Origin: Hyphomicrobiales bacterium
Lineage (GTDB): Bacteria > Pseudomonadota > Alphaproteobacteria > Rhizobiales > Rhizobiaceae
DNA length: 64,000 nt
Direction of reading: 5' to 3'
Assembly (NCBI GenBank): GCA_900468065.1
Contig: UBTA01000083.1
Location: forward strand, 33,675 to 97,674
This document shows positions 8,468-17,674 of this stretch, in pieces (the stretch's first letter is position 1; each line of letters begins with the position of its first letter). A program made the translations under genes and the position numbers. The notes beneath the pieces are model-generated. The model ran no database searches. It saw only the letters and a list, made by a program, of their open reading frames with translations, and had not been told where the DNA came from.

Positions 8468-9389
8468 GGAAACCCTGCGCCGCCTGCTGCCCTCCGCCTC
8501 CAGCCTGATCGTCTTTGAGGCGGCCGGACGGCATCAGAATTTCACCCGTGCCGCCAATGAGCTGGCCATGACGCAGGCCGCCGTCTCCTATGCCATTCGC
8601 GGGCTGGAAGAGCAGCTCGGCGTGCCGCTGTTCCACCGCGTCCACCGCGCCGTGCAATTGACCGAAGCCGGAGAAAAATTCCATGCCGACGTCTCGCTCG
8701 GCCTGTCGCGCATCCAGAAATCCGCTGAGGAAATCCGCGCCAAGCGGCGCGAGACCAATGTAACGCTCGCAGCCTCGACCGCTTTTGCCTCGATGTGGAT
8801 GCTGCCGCGCCTGACGAAATTGCGCGAGGACCTGCCCGAGATCGATCTGCGCATCCAGACCAGCGTTCGCGATCTCGATCTGGAGGAGGAGCCGATCCCG
8901 CTTGCCATTCGCGGCGGCGGCGATCCGGTCCACTGGCCACGCTATCATACGGCACTTTTGGCACCCGAGGTGATCTGCGCGGTTGCATCGCCCGCCTTCG
9001 TCGAGGCCAACGGCATGCCGCAACGGCCGGCTGATCTTTTGAAACACCCGTTGATCCATCTGGAGGAGCCGGTCAGGCAGGCCTATAGCTGGCAGGAATG
9101 GTTTGCCAGCGCCGGCGTTTCCTATCCCGCCAAGGCGCGGCGGCTGACATTGAATGATTATGTCCTGGTCATCCAGGCCGTGCTCGCCGGCGAAGGGATC
9201 GCGCTCGGATGGAACCATCTGATCGAACGGCAGGTCCGTTCGGGGGCGCTCGTTCCGGTCGGCAATCATGTGCTGAAGACGGATCTGGCCTTCTACGTCG
9301 TCTGGCCGCGATCACGCGAGCTCAATCTTCAGGCACGCCGGGTGCGCGACTGGCTTCTGGACGAAGGGCGCCGGGAACGGGAGGGCTGA
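8466..9389 (+). CDS. LysR-family transcriptional regulator (GcvA-like)
   Basis: 307 residues. The N-terminal winged helix-turn-helix spans about residues 12-70 (FEAAGRHQNFTRAANELA, TQAAVSYAIRGLEEQLG), followed by a periplasmic-binding-like effector domain. No strong Shine-Dalgarno sequence precedes ATG 8466. The nearest purine stretch, GGAGA, is about 20 bp away. Being divergent from the MttB-like gene, it most likely controls that gene and the downstream demethylase in response to the methylated amine or a breakdown product. That role is inferred from position. Confidence 0.87.
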   Translation: METLRRLLPSASSLIVFEAAGRHQNFTRAANELAMTQAAVSYAIRGLEEQLGVPLFHRVHRAVQLTEAGEKFHADVSLGLSRIQKSAEEIRAKRRETNVTLAASTAFASMWMLPRLTKLREDLPEIDLRIQTSVRDLDLEEEPIPLAIRGGGDPVHWPRYHTALLAPEVICAVASPAFVEANGMPQRPADLLKHPLIHLEEPVRQAYSWQEWFASAGVSYPAKARRLTLNDYVLVIQAVLAGEGIALGWNHLIERQVRSGALVPVGNHVLKTDLAFYVVWPRSRELNLQARRVRDWLLDEGRREREG

Positions 9390-9398
9390 GGCAGAGGC

Positions 9399-10760
9399 CT
9401 AGACCGCGACGGAGAGCGCCGGGCCAGCTTCGTGATAATTCTCGGCGAGATAACGCAGTGTCGTGACGGAATCAGCCGGCTTGCCGTAGAAATAGCCCTG
9501 CCCCATGCCGCAGCCGAGACCTTTCAGCTTCAAGGCTTCAGAGAAGTCCTCGATGCCTTCGGCGACGACTTCGAGGTTGAGGCCATCGCACATTGCGATG
9601 ATCGCCTTGACGATATGTTCGGATGCCCGGTCGGCGGAAATGCGTGACACGAAGGCACGGTCAACCTTGACCTTGTCGAAGGAAAAATCTCTCAGGCGCC
9701 CGAGGCTCGACTGGCCCGTACCGAAATCGTCGAGCGAGATGCGAACACCGGCAGCGCGAAGTTCGGTGACGATCTTTTGCGCCACGTCCGCATCGGTCAT
9801 CACGGCGGTCTCGGTGATTTCCAGTTCCAGCCGGCGCGGATCAAGGCCAACCTGCTGGATGATGGACAGGACATTGGTGCTGGTCGATGGGTCCATCAGC
9901 TGGGCCGAGGACAGATTGAAGGATAAGAACAGTTCCTTCGGCCAGAGCAGCGCCGTCTCGGCCGCCTTGCGCAGCAGCGTCTCGGACAAGGAATCGATGA
10001 ACCCGCGCTCTTCGGCGAGCGGCACGAAAACCGCAGGGGAGACATAACCGAGGTCCGGATCGCACCAGCGGGCAAGCGCCTCGAAACCGACGACCGTGTC
10101 GTTCTTCAGGCTGACGATCGGCTGGAAATGGACATCGACCTCATCGGCAATGATGGCATTGCGCAGCGCCTGTTCGAGCTGCGTCGCACGCTTCATTTCC
10201 TGGGCGATTTCCTGGGAATAGACGGTGATCTGGCCACGGCCACGCCGCTTGGAGCGGTAAAGCGCCGTGTCGGCGCTTTTCAGCAGGTCCTCGAATTCCT
10301 CGCCTGCAAACGGATAGACCGCAAAGCCGAAGGAGGCAGACAGGCGGACATTGCGCTCGCCGAGATCGAAGGGGGCCGAGAGGACCTCTTTCAACATATT
10401 GCCGATCTTTTCGGCGGCCTTGCGCTCGAACACCAGCGGCAAAACGAAGGCGAACTCGTCGCCGCCGGCGCGGATCACGGTGGCGCCATCCGGGACGCAG
10501 GCAAGCAGCCGGTTTGCCACCTGGCAGAGAATTTCATCCCCGGCCTCGGGACCGAAGAGATCGTTGATCGGCTTGAACCCGTCGAGATTGGCAAGGCCGA
10601 TCGTGAACGGCGCGGGATCACTGGCGCGATCGGCGGCGATTTCGCGTACCTTGTCCCGCAATCTGTAGGAATTGCCCAATCCGGTCAGCGGATCGGTATA
10701 GGCCATTGCATGCAAATCATTCCGGCTGATGTGCTGAGACGGTGTTTCAGCAGAATTCAT
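9399..10760 (-). CDS. GGDEF-EAL bifunctional cyclic-di-GMP protein
   Basis: 453 residues with no membrane segment and no long sensor region: GGDEF begins almost at once (DPLTGLGNSYRL near residue 23), and the EAL domain follows from about 195. Both look catalytically intact. The GGDEF loop reads RAGGDEF (G99-F103). The EAL domain has E227-A-L, NLSSAQL, ELEITETAVM, SLDDFGTGQSSL, KVKVDRAF and AEGIE. Thus both synthesis and hydrolysis of c-di-GMP are possible. The lack of a sensor suggests control by a partner. The PAS/receiver gene lies 214 bp upstream on the same strand. Confidence 0.9.
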   Translation of the reverse strand: MNSAETPSQHISRNDLHAMAYTDPLTGLGNSYRLRDKVREIAADRASDPAPFTIGLANLDGFKPINDLFGPEAGDEILCQVANRLLACVPDGATVIRAGGDEFAFVLPLVFERKAAEKIGNMLKEVLSAPFDLGERNVRLSASFGFAVYPFAGEEFEDLLKSADTALYRSKRRGRGQITVYSQEIAQEMKRATQLEQALRNAIIADEVDVHFQPIVSLKNDTVVGFEALARWCDPDLGYVSPAVFVPLAEERGFIDSLSETLLRKAAETALLWPKELFLSFNLSSAQLMDPSTSTNVLSIIQQVGLDPRRLELEITETAVMTDADVAQKIVTELRAAGVRISLDDFGTGQSSLGRLRDFSFDKVKVDRAFVSRISADRASEHIVKAIIAMCDGLNLEVVAEGIEDFSEALKLKGLGCGMGQGYFYGKPADSVTTLRYLAENYHEAGPALSVAV

Positions 10761-10974
10761 AAACGCATTCCCAGGATTGGATTCAAGGCAGTGTCAGGAA
10801 CAGACGATGGGCATGGAGGGTTAAGATTTCGAAAGCGCACCTTCCTCTCTTTCCGCATCCTTCTCCCTAATTCTAGGGAGTTGACATCAGTAGGGTTCAA
10901 ACCTGTGTTCTTGCTTGCCTTTCCTAGGCTGTTTCAGGGCGGCCGTTTCAGGGCCATTCGAACAGATCGGGACG

Positions 10975-12711
10975 TCAACCCGTCATACGCTCGGCTTTGG
11001 TGTTGACGAACTTGCGATAGACGGCCTCGATCATGTCCGGACTGATCGGCTTGGTGATGTAATCGTCCATGCCCGCCAGCTTGCTCTGTTCGATATCGAT
11101 ATCGAGCGCCTGCGCCGTGACGGCGATGATCGGCGTTTGGTAGACCGCATTTTTCTCAAGAGCGCGGATGGCGCGCGTCGCATCAAATCCGTTCATCACC
11201 GGCATCGAGACATCCATCAGCACCAGATTTGGCCGGTATTGCTGCCAGAACTTGACGGCTTCCTCGCCATTGGCGGCGATCCGGTAGGATATGCCGAGCC
11301 CTTCGAGGATCTGGGCAAAGACGAACTGGTTGATTTCATTGTCTTCGGCAACCACGACTTCGACTTCCGGCATCGGCCGGCCGGTCAGGTTGGTCTCCGG
11401 CACAATGATATCCCAATCGGCAGGGCCTTCGGGCTCTGCCGACGGCAACGCGCCGATACCGTTTTCGCATAAAGCCAGAATGCTGGCGCGCAATTCGACG
11501 GCTTTCCAATCCTTGGCGATGACCAGCGACGGGGACATCGTCCAGCTCGCAACCGTCGCCAGCGTATCTGCCATCGTGCCATCGATCAGAAGTGCTTCGA
11601 TTATGATACCGCGTGCCGCACACGCATCCTTAAAGGCTGCTAGCTCGGTGATATTTCTGACCGCGCAAGCATCAAAACCCCAGCGGCGCAACTGCGGCAC
11701 CAGATTGATTTCAAGAGCTGCCGCTGATGTCATCAACAGGATTTTCTGCTTGCCCTTGACGTCGGGATCGATGATCGCGCCGGCTTCGACCAGATGCTGC
11801 ATATCGATCGAACGGAAGGGATCGTAGCAATTCTGTGCTGGCGCAAAGACGCTGTAATCCTTGACATCCAAAGGCGACCGGCCGGACGTGATATCATCCA
11901 GCCCGCTATAGCCGACGACCAGATCGGTCACGTCGTTCATGCAGGTGACCAGCAGATATTTGCCGGGATCGCCGACGCGGAACTTGCGGGTGACGACCCA
12001 AAGATCCTCGCCATCCGCCTGAACGATCTGCTCGGGCTGGCAATGGACATCGCCACTCTCCAACGTTGCCCGATCGGAGCGTTCGAACTTTTCAGCCAGA
12101 TCGGGCTCAAGAAGATCCCAGACAGACCGCCCGAGGATGGCGTCCGCCGTCATGCCGTGGATGGCACAGAATGCCTTGTTGACGGCTATGTAGCTGAGGT
12201 TGCGATCCTTGACGCAGATCGGATTGGGCAGGCAATCGAGGATGCCCTCGGTCAGTTCGACGCGCTCCATGTCGACCTGCATCTGCTCTTCGCGCTTTTT
12301 CTGTTCGGAGACATCGTTGATCGCGACGATGCCAAGACCGCTCGAAAGGCGCCGCGTGCGCACGTTGATCCAGCGGTGGCGGCCGATACGCTCGACGACA
12401 TCGAAACGCTCGCGCCAGTGATGCGACAGATGTTCGGAAATCCATTCGTCGCGATTGGCGTGGCGGCGGCTGGTTTCAGGCGCCGTGCCGCTGCGAACGC
12501 CGGAATCGAAGATCGCGCCGAGAAAATCCTTCAGCCGTGTTCCAGCCTCCAGAAAATGCGCCGGAATAGGATAGAACTGGAGAATGGGGCGACTGGCAAA
12601 AACAATCTCATCATTCTTGTCGCAGACAAGAATGGCCAAGCCGAGCGCGTCAGACGTCGCCTCAAGCACGGTTTTCTGGATGTTCGCGCCGAAAGACGCT
12701 ACATCATTCAT
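10975..12711 (-). CDS. PAS-PAS-degenerate receiver-receiver protein lacking a histidine kinase
   Basis: 578 residues. Two PAS domains are visible, about 20-135 (ILVCDKNDEIVFASRPILQ) and 150-270 (EGILDCLPNPICVKDRNLSY). A receiver-like segment from about 325 to 425 lacks the acidic pocket and phospho-aspartate. A complete receiver follows at about 448-575 with phospho-acceptor D500 in LVLMDVSMPVMNGFDATRA, T in AVTAQA and K in YITKPIS. No DHp or ATPase motif is present anywhere, so it resembles a hybrid sensor kinase with the kinase core removed. It may act as a phospho-acceptor or scaffold for another kinase. The downstream GGDEF-EAL gene suggests a role in c-di-GMP output. Confidence 0.82.
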   Translation of the reverse strand: MNDVASFGANIQKTVLEATSDALGLAILVCDKNDEIVFASRPILQFYPIPAHFLEAGTRLKDFLGAIFDSGVRSGTAPETSRRHANRDEWISEHLSHHWRERFDVVERIGRHRWINVRTRRLSSGLGIVAINDVSEQKKREEQMQVDMERVELTEGILDCLPNPICVKDRNLSYIAVNKAFCAIHGMTADAILGRSVWDLLEPDLAEKFERSDRATLESGDVHCQPEQIVQADGEDLWVVTRKFRVGDPGKYLLVTCMNDVTDLVVGYSGLDDITSGRSPLDVKDYSVFAPAQNCYDPFRSIDMQHLVEAGAIIDPDVKGKQKILLMTSAAALEINLVPQLRRWGFDACAVRNITELAAFKDACAARGIIIEALLIDGTMADTLATVASWTMSPSLVIAKDWKAVELRASILALCENGIGALPSAEPEGPADWDIIVPETNLTGRPMPEVEVVVAEDNEINQFVFAQILEGLGISYRIAANGEEAVKFWQQYRPNLVLMDVSMPVMNGFDATRAIRALEKNAVYQTPIIAVTAQALDIDIEQSKLAGMDDYITKPISPDMIEAVYRKFVNTKAERMTG

Positions 12712-12992
12712 TGCATAGCCCTCTTAATAACCTTGGCGGCTTCTTTTTCCGGGGACATGCTGACAAACGCGCCTATCGGCCGTATTTGGGGTTCCGTTCC
12801 CGGGCGGACAGCTACGCCACAGGCTCCAAATGACAAAACCTGTGCTCATTCAGGCTGTCGCAGAACGTCGCAGCTTTGTATTAAGGCCAGATTAAACCCG
12901 GCTGAATTTGTCATGGACCACCACCTCGACACAGCCGGGGATAGATCCTCCAGCGGACTTTTCATGTGCAGCCGAATCCCGGACAATAGATC

Positions 12993-14792
12993 ATGGCCAT
13001 CAAGCAGCTCTCAGAAACCCTTATCAACCAGATCGCCGCCGGTGAGGTCATCGAGCGGCCCGCCAGTGCGGCCAAGGAGCTGATCGAGAATGCGCTCGAT
13101 GCCGGCGCCACCCGCATCGAGATTGCCACGGCGGGCGGCGGCAAGACCTTGCTGCGGGTGACGGACAATGGCTGCGGCATGGGGCCTGACGATCTGGAGC
13201 TTGCAGTGCGCCGCCATTGCACATCCAAGCTCGACGACAATCTTCTGGATATCCGCACGCTCGGGTTTCGCGGCGAAGCCTTGCCCTCGATCGGCTCGGT
13301 GGCGCGACTGACGATCACCAGCCGTCCGGGTGGCGCCAGCCACGGCGCCGAGATCGGCGTGTTCGGCGGCAAGCTGCAGCCGGTCAAGCCGGCAGCCGTC
13401 AACCAGGGTACCGTGGTCGAGGTGCGCGACCTGTTCTTTGCCACGCCAGCACGGCTCAATTTCATGAAGACGGAGCGGGCCGAGGCTTCGGCTATTTCCG
13501 ATGTCGTCCGGCGCATGGCGATCGCCTTTCCGGGTGTTCGTTTCGTTCTCTCCGGTTCCGACCGCACGACGCTGGAATTTGCCTCCACCGGCGATGACCG
13601 GCTGGCCCGTATCGCGCAGGTGCTGGGCCGGGACTTCCGCGACAATGCGATCGAGATCGATGCCGAACGCGAGGGGGCGCGGCTGACCAGCTTTGCCGGA
13701 GTGCCGACTTTCAATCGCGGCAACTCGCTGCAACAATATGCGTTCGTCAACGGCCGCCCGGTGCAGGACAAGCTGATCTGGTCGGCGCTACGTGCGGCCT
13801 ACGCGGAAACCATCCCGCAAGGGCGCTATCCGGTTGCCGTGCTGTCCCTGACGGTCGATCCCGATGTAGTCGATGTCAACGTGCACCCGGCAAAGTCCGA
13901 CGTCCGCTTCCGTGATCCGGGGATGATACGCGGCCTGATCATCGGCGCAATCCGCCAGGCACTGGCACAGGATGGCGACCGGGCCTCGACAACCGGTGCC
14001 AGCGGGCTGATGCGAGCCTTCCGGCCGGAACCGCAGCGCTCCAATGTCAATTGGGCCGCCGCATCCTCCCCCTACCGGCCGATGGATTTTGGCTCGTCGT
14101 CGAATGGTTTCGGGGAAAGGCCGCAGGCAGCCTTTGCCGAGATGACAATGCCGTCCGCCCGCGCGCCGATGAGCCAACCCGAACTTGCCGCCACTCCTCA
14201 ACCGGATAAAGCGCATCCGCTTGGCGCAGCCCGGGCGCAGCTGCACGAAAACTATATCGTCGCCCAGACGGAGGATGGCCTTGTCATCGTCGACCAGCAT
14301 GCCGCCCATGAACGGCTGGTGTTTGAGGAATTGCGCAAGGGGTTGAACTCGCGGCCGATCCCGGCGCAGGCGCTGCTCATTCCCGAGATCGTCGATCTGC
14401 CGGAAGACGATTGCGACCGGTTGATCAGCCATTCGGCGGAATTCTCCCGGCTCGGGCTCGGCATCGAGCGCTTCGGGCCGGGAGCGATTGCCATTCGCGA
14501 GACACCATCCATGCTCGGCGAGATGGATGCCGTCGGGCTGGTGCGGCAGCTGGCCGACGAGCTGGCCGAATGGGACACCGCCAACGGTCTTGCCAGCCGG
14601 CTCGACTATCTGGCGGCGACCATGGCCTGCCATGGATCGGTGCGGTCCGGCCGGCGGCTCAGGCCCGAGGAAATGAATGCGCTGCTGCGGCAGATGGAGG
14701 CAACGCCCGGCTCCGGCCAATGCAACCACGGGCGGCCAACCTATATCGAGCTGAAACTATCCGATATCGAGCGGCTGTTCGGGCGTAGTTGA
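12993..14792 (+). CDS. mutL: DNA mismatch repair protein MutL
   Basis: 599 residues. The N-terminal GHKL ATPase has [22 protein letters not shown] and [13 protein letters not shown] variable Ala/Pro-rich linker (about 330-405) leads to the C-terminal dimerisation domain, which carries the endonuclease motif [13 protein letters not shown] from D434 as well as the CHGSVRSG and QCNHGRPT metal-site segments. It is therefore a nicking-type MutL, as expected where MutH is absent. It acts with MutS in post-replication mismatch repair. The 280 bp upstream hold its promoter, divergent from the PAS/receiver gene. Confidence 0.96.
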   Translation: MAIKQLSETLINQIAAGEVIERPASAAKELIENALDAGATRIEIATAGGGKTLLRVTDNGCGMGPDDLELAVRRHCTSKLDDNLLDIRTLGFRGEALPSIGSVARLTITSRPGGASHGAEIGVFGGKLQPVKPAAVNQGTVVEVRDLFFATPARLNFMKTERAEASAISDVVRRMAIAFPGVRFVLSGSDRTTLEFASTGDDRLARIAQVLGRDFRDNAIEIDAEREGARLTSFAGVPTFNRGNSLQQYAFVNGRPVQDKLIWSALRAAYAETIPQGRYPVAVLSLTVDPDVVDVNVHPAKSDVRFRDPGMIRGLIIGAIRQALAQDGDRASTTGASGLMRAFRPEPQRSNVNWAAASSPYRPMDFGSSSNGFGERPQAAFAEMTMPSARAPMSQPELAATPQPDKAHPLGAARAQLHENYIVAQTEDGLVIVDQHAAHERLVFEELRKGLNSRPIPAQALLIPEIVDLPEDDCDRLISHSAEFSRLGLGIERFGPGAIAIRETPSMLGEMDAVGLVRQLADELAEWDTANGLASRLDYLAATMACHGSVRSGRRLRPEEMNALLRQMEATPGSGQCNHGRPTYIELKLSDIERLFGRS

Positions 14793-14956
14793 GCAATCGG
14801 ATCGTCAATTGCGCTGGAAATCCGGGCAATGTCGCGCTAGAGCATGATCACAACAGATGACGCTAGAGCGCTTCATCTCGATCGCGTCCATTGCGGATGC
14901 CTGTCGAGACGACACTCCTAAAAAGCGGACGAAAATTGATGCGAGGTCGCAGGACG

Positions 14957-15184
14957 ATGAACAGGTTTGAGGGCAACGGCAACCGGGAAGCCAAGATCCG
15001 CTATCTCGACGGCGACTTCCAGATCGTGCTTCCTGGATCGCATGTCATTTGCGCAATGACCGGCGCCGTCATCCCGGTCGATGAACTGCGCTACTGGAGC
15101 GTCGCGCGGCAGGAACCCTATGCCGACGCGGAAGCTTCCTATGAGGCGGATAAGCGGGCCGGTATCCTGCCAAACCAGAAGTAG
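14957..15184 (+). CDS. DUF2093 family small protein
   Basis: 75 residues from ATG 14957, preceded by AGGA. The frame is open further upstream to 14891, but MNRFEGNGNREAKIRYLDGD is where DUF2093 proteins usually begin. The conserved family core is present (KIRYLDGDFQIVLPGSHVIC, DELRYWSVARQE). Function is unknown. In rhizobia the gene sits between mutL and lpxK, as here, convergent with lpxK. The 160 bp before it contain short AGAGC-type motifs common in rhizobial intergenic DNA. Confidence 0.85.
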   Translation: MNRFEGNGNREAKIRYLDGDFQIVLPGSHVICAMTGAVIPVDELRYWSVARQEPYADAEASYEADKRAGILPNQK

Positions 15185-15215
15185 ATTTTACGTCATTCCG
15201 ACGGCGGCACCGTGC

Positions 15216-16247
15216 CTACGACTTGCGCAGGTTGCGGGTGCGCGCGGCCTTCACCGCCGCGTCGATGATCTTGCCCGGTGAGCCCGGATCGTCGAAACGA
15301 ACCTCCACCTCGATCACCCGGCTCTTTTTCATCAATTCACCGGCACGGCCATGTTCCGGTTCCAGCCGTACCATGTCCTTGGCGGTGGTCACCAGCTGGT
15401 AGCCATGGGCGGCGGCGTGATCGAGCAGATCGCTGATCTCGTCCTCGGAAAAATGGTGATGGTCCGGAAAGCTACGGGTTTCGGCGATGACAGCCCCCGT
15501 CTCGCGGACCGTGCGGAAGAATTTTTCCGGATCGGCAATGCCCACCCAGGCCAGCACCGGAATATCCTTCAGCCCACCTTCGTCGAGATGCTCGACATTG
15601 GCCGCGTAGATCTGCTTGCCGGCGCGCGCCGAGCGGCGGATCAGCGCGTCGGCACGATCGCCGTTACCGATCTTCAAAAGTGCGGAGGCGTGGCGGATCT
15701 GCTGGGGGATCGGCGCCCGCACCGGACCGGCCGGGATCAGGAAGCCATTGCCGATGCCGCGGCGGCTATCGATCACCAGCAGCGAAAAATCGAATGTCAG
15801 CCGGGCACTCTGGAAACCGTCGTCCATGATGATGATGTCGGCACCTTCGGCCACCAGCCGGCGGGCGCCTTCGACACGCTTGCGGCAGACCACGGCCAGA
15901 CCTTCGCGGGCGAGAAGCAACGGCTCATCGCCGACGTCGCGGGCGCGATGATGAGCGGGATCGACCACGGTCGTGACATCGAGCGAACCGCCATAGCCGC
16001 GGCTGAGGAAGCCGGGTTTTAACCCACGTTGGCGGGCAGCACGCGCAAGCGCGATCGCAGTCGGCGTCTTGCCAGCCCCGCCGACAGTAAAATTACCGAC
16101 GCAGATGACCGGCACAGGCACGGACGCACGGCGTGCATGATCCATGCGCGAACCGGAAATGCGTCCGTAAATCCAGGAAAACGGCCAAAGGCCGTAGGCG
16201 CGCCAATCCGCTTTGGTCCACCAGAATGGCGGTGCTTCAGAAACCAT
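15216..16247 (-). CDS. lpxK: tetraacyldisaccharide 4'-kinase
   Basis: 343 residues, typical for LpxK. It phosphorylates the 4' position of the lipid A disaccharide at the inner membrane. A hydrophobic N-terminus (about 15-30) anchors it, and the Walker A motif [11 protein letters not shown] is at 51-61. [10 protein letters not shown] and the [10 protein letters not shown] segment are also family hallmarks. In most relatives lpxK follows waaA directly. Here a flagellin-like gene and an HAD gene lie between, so it probably has its own promoter in the 16248-16570 gap. Confidence 0.94.
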   Translation of the reverse strand: MVSEAPPFWWTKADWRAYGLWPFSWIYGRISGSRMDHARRASVPVPVICVGNFTVGGAGKTPTAIALARAARQRGLKPGFLSRGYGGSLDVTTVVDPAHHRARDVGDEPLLLAREGLAVVCRKRVEGARRLVAEGADIIIMDDGFQSARLTFDFSLLVIDSRRGIGNGFLIPAGPVRAPIPQQIRHASALLKIGNGDRADALIRRSARAGKQIYAANVEHLDEGGLKDIPVLAWVGIADPEKFFRTVRETGAVIAETRSFPDHHHFSEDEISDLLDHAAAHGYQLVTTAKDMVRLEPEHGRAGELMKKSRVIEVEVRFDDPGSPGKIIDAAVKAARTRNLRKS

Positions 16248-16570
16248 CAGTCCTTCCAGGCCTCCCCGCGCCGGCCGGTTGCTCCCGGTTTTCGCAAAAC
16301 TTTGCGCGGCGAAATTCTTGTCCTATCAAAACATTTTTTCCAGGAGAAAAAAGCCGTCTCGATGCGCGACACAAAACGTCAGATTGCCAGGAATTGCAAG
16401 CCGTGCGCGTATTAACCCGAACGCCCGATGCCAACGGCCGGCGTCTGAAAACACCCGCGGAACGGCATTGCATACCATCTGGATATACCGAGTGTTAACC
16501 AGTCTGCGGCACTGTCGGTTAACCAAATCTGGTGCCTTCCGTTTTCCTGTTTTTCGTAGCGGACCATACA
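16248..16570. promoter_or_regulatory. divergent promoter region with GTTAACCA direct repeats
   Basis: A 323-bp gap between lpxK and the flagellin-like gene, with no supported ORF. The perfect octamer GTTAACCA occurs at 16494-16501 and again at 16518-16525, 24 bp apart, 46-77 bp before the flagellin ATG. A related TTAACC lies near 16411. Such spacing suits a regulator bound on one face of the helix. No sigma factor boxes could be named. Confidence 0.45.
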
Positions 16571-17653
16571 ATGAATATAAGCTTCAACTCGGCGGCCACC
16601 GCCGCTCTGGCAGTATTGCGCCATAATGACAGCGCCCACGACAAGATGCAGAACGTCGTCACGACAGGGATGCGCATATCGGAAGCCGCTGATAACGCTG
16701 CCTACTGGTCGATCGCGACCGACATGCGCAACACCACCAAGGCCACAAGCACCGTCATTGATGCGCTGGAACTGGGTGCTGCCTTGGTCGATGTATCCTA
16801 TCAGGCGATGGAAGACCTGATCGACATCACGTCGGAAATCAAGACGAAGATCCTGGCCATGAAAGAGCCGGGGGTCGATCGTTACAAGGTCAGCTCCGAA
16901 ATCTATGAGCTTGAGAAGCAGTTTCTTTCCACCACGGAATCCGCGTCGTTCAACGGGCGCAACCTGCTGGCGCCGGCCAAGCTGAATTTTACCGAAAAGA
17001 GCTATGTCGATGGCAATGGCAAGACGCTAAAATATATCGAAATGGGCGCTCCTGATGCCGGCACGGTCTTCGGCGGTATCGTTTCGAGTTACACCAAGGG
17101 CCGCGTCGGCATCATCAATATCTATGGTGACAGCAACCTCAACGTCTTCGGCCCGGCCAGCTACAAGAACGAGGATGGCAGCATTTCAGCGCAGAACGGT
17201 CTTGTCGATACCCCGCAAGCCGACGGGATGACCGGTGGCGTACCGCATCCGGATCCTGCCAAAACCACGGCATGGCTACCGGCCTTCAACGGCCGCACCC
17301 AGATCGGTCTTGGCACCGACGACATGTTCAGCGCATCGCATATGGGCGAAGTGCCTGCCGATCTCGTTGAAACCGCGACCGATCTTCTTTTGAAGCGTTA
17401 TGACGATATTCACACGACGCTGACGGACAGGGCGGCCACACTTGGTTCGCTCAGCATGCGCATCGACATGCAGACCGATTTCAACCGGACCCTGACAGCG
17501 ACGATCCAGAAGGGCATCGGCCGCTTGGTGGACGCCGACATGAGCGATGCCTCCACCAAGCTCAAGGCCATCCAGGCACAAGTCCAGCTGGCCGTTCAGG
17601 CGCTCAACATCGCCAACAACGCGCCATCGCTGCTGATGCAGCTGTTCCGGTAG
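16571..17653 (+). CDS. orphan flagellin
   Basis: 360 residues from ATG 16571 (MNISFNSAATAAL). The frame is open 13 codons upstream, but flagellins start here. The N-terminal D0/D1 region (AADNAAYWSIATDMRNTTKA, SASFNGRNLL) and C-terminal region (LGSLSMRIDMQTDF, VQALNIANNAP, ending QLFR) match rhizobial flagellins. The middle (about 135-265) is its own variable sequence. No other flagellar gene is near, and it sits inside the lipid A block between waaA/HAD and lpxK on the opposite strand. It could be a minor filament subunit or an acquired or duplicated copy. It has no recognisable promoter of the flagellar class. Confidence 0.87.
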   Translation: MNISFNSAATAALAVLRHNDSAHDKMQNVVTTGMRISEAADNAAYWSIATDMRNTTKATSTVIDALELGAALVDVSYQAMEDLIDITSEIKTKILAMKEPGVDRYKVSSEIYELEKQFLSTTESASFNGRNLLAPAKLNFTEKSYVDGNGKTLKYIEMGAPDAGTVFGGIVSSYTKGRVGIINIYGDSNLNVFGPASYKNEDGSISAQNGLVDTPQADGMTGGVPHPDPAKTTAWLPAFNGRTQIGLGTDDMFSASHMGEVPADLVETATDLLLKRYDDIHTTLTDRAATLGSLSMRIDMQTDFNRTLTATIQKGIGRLVDADMSDASTKLKAIQAQVQLAVQALNIANNAPSLLMQLFR

Positions 17654-17674
17654 GAACGGGGAGAAGGCCAGCGC

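Noticed and set aside
10890-10905. GGTTCAAAC-like T-arm suggesting a tRNA
   Set aside because: No acceptor, D or anticodon stem could be formed around it.
10864-10909. Palindrome TCCCTA-N4-TAGGGA and TTGACA as a promoter and operator
   Set aside because: No matching -10 box follows, and no gene begins downstream in that direction. It may be chance.
12750-12800. Second EcfG-type promoter on the minus strand upstream of the PAS/receiver gene
   Set aside because: GGAAC and CGTT are both present but 21 bp apart, outside the 16-17 bp range.
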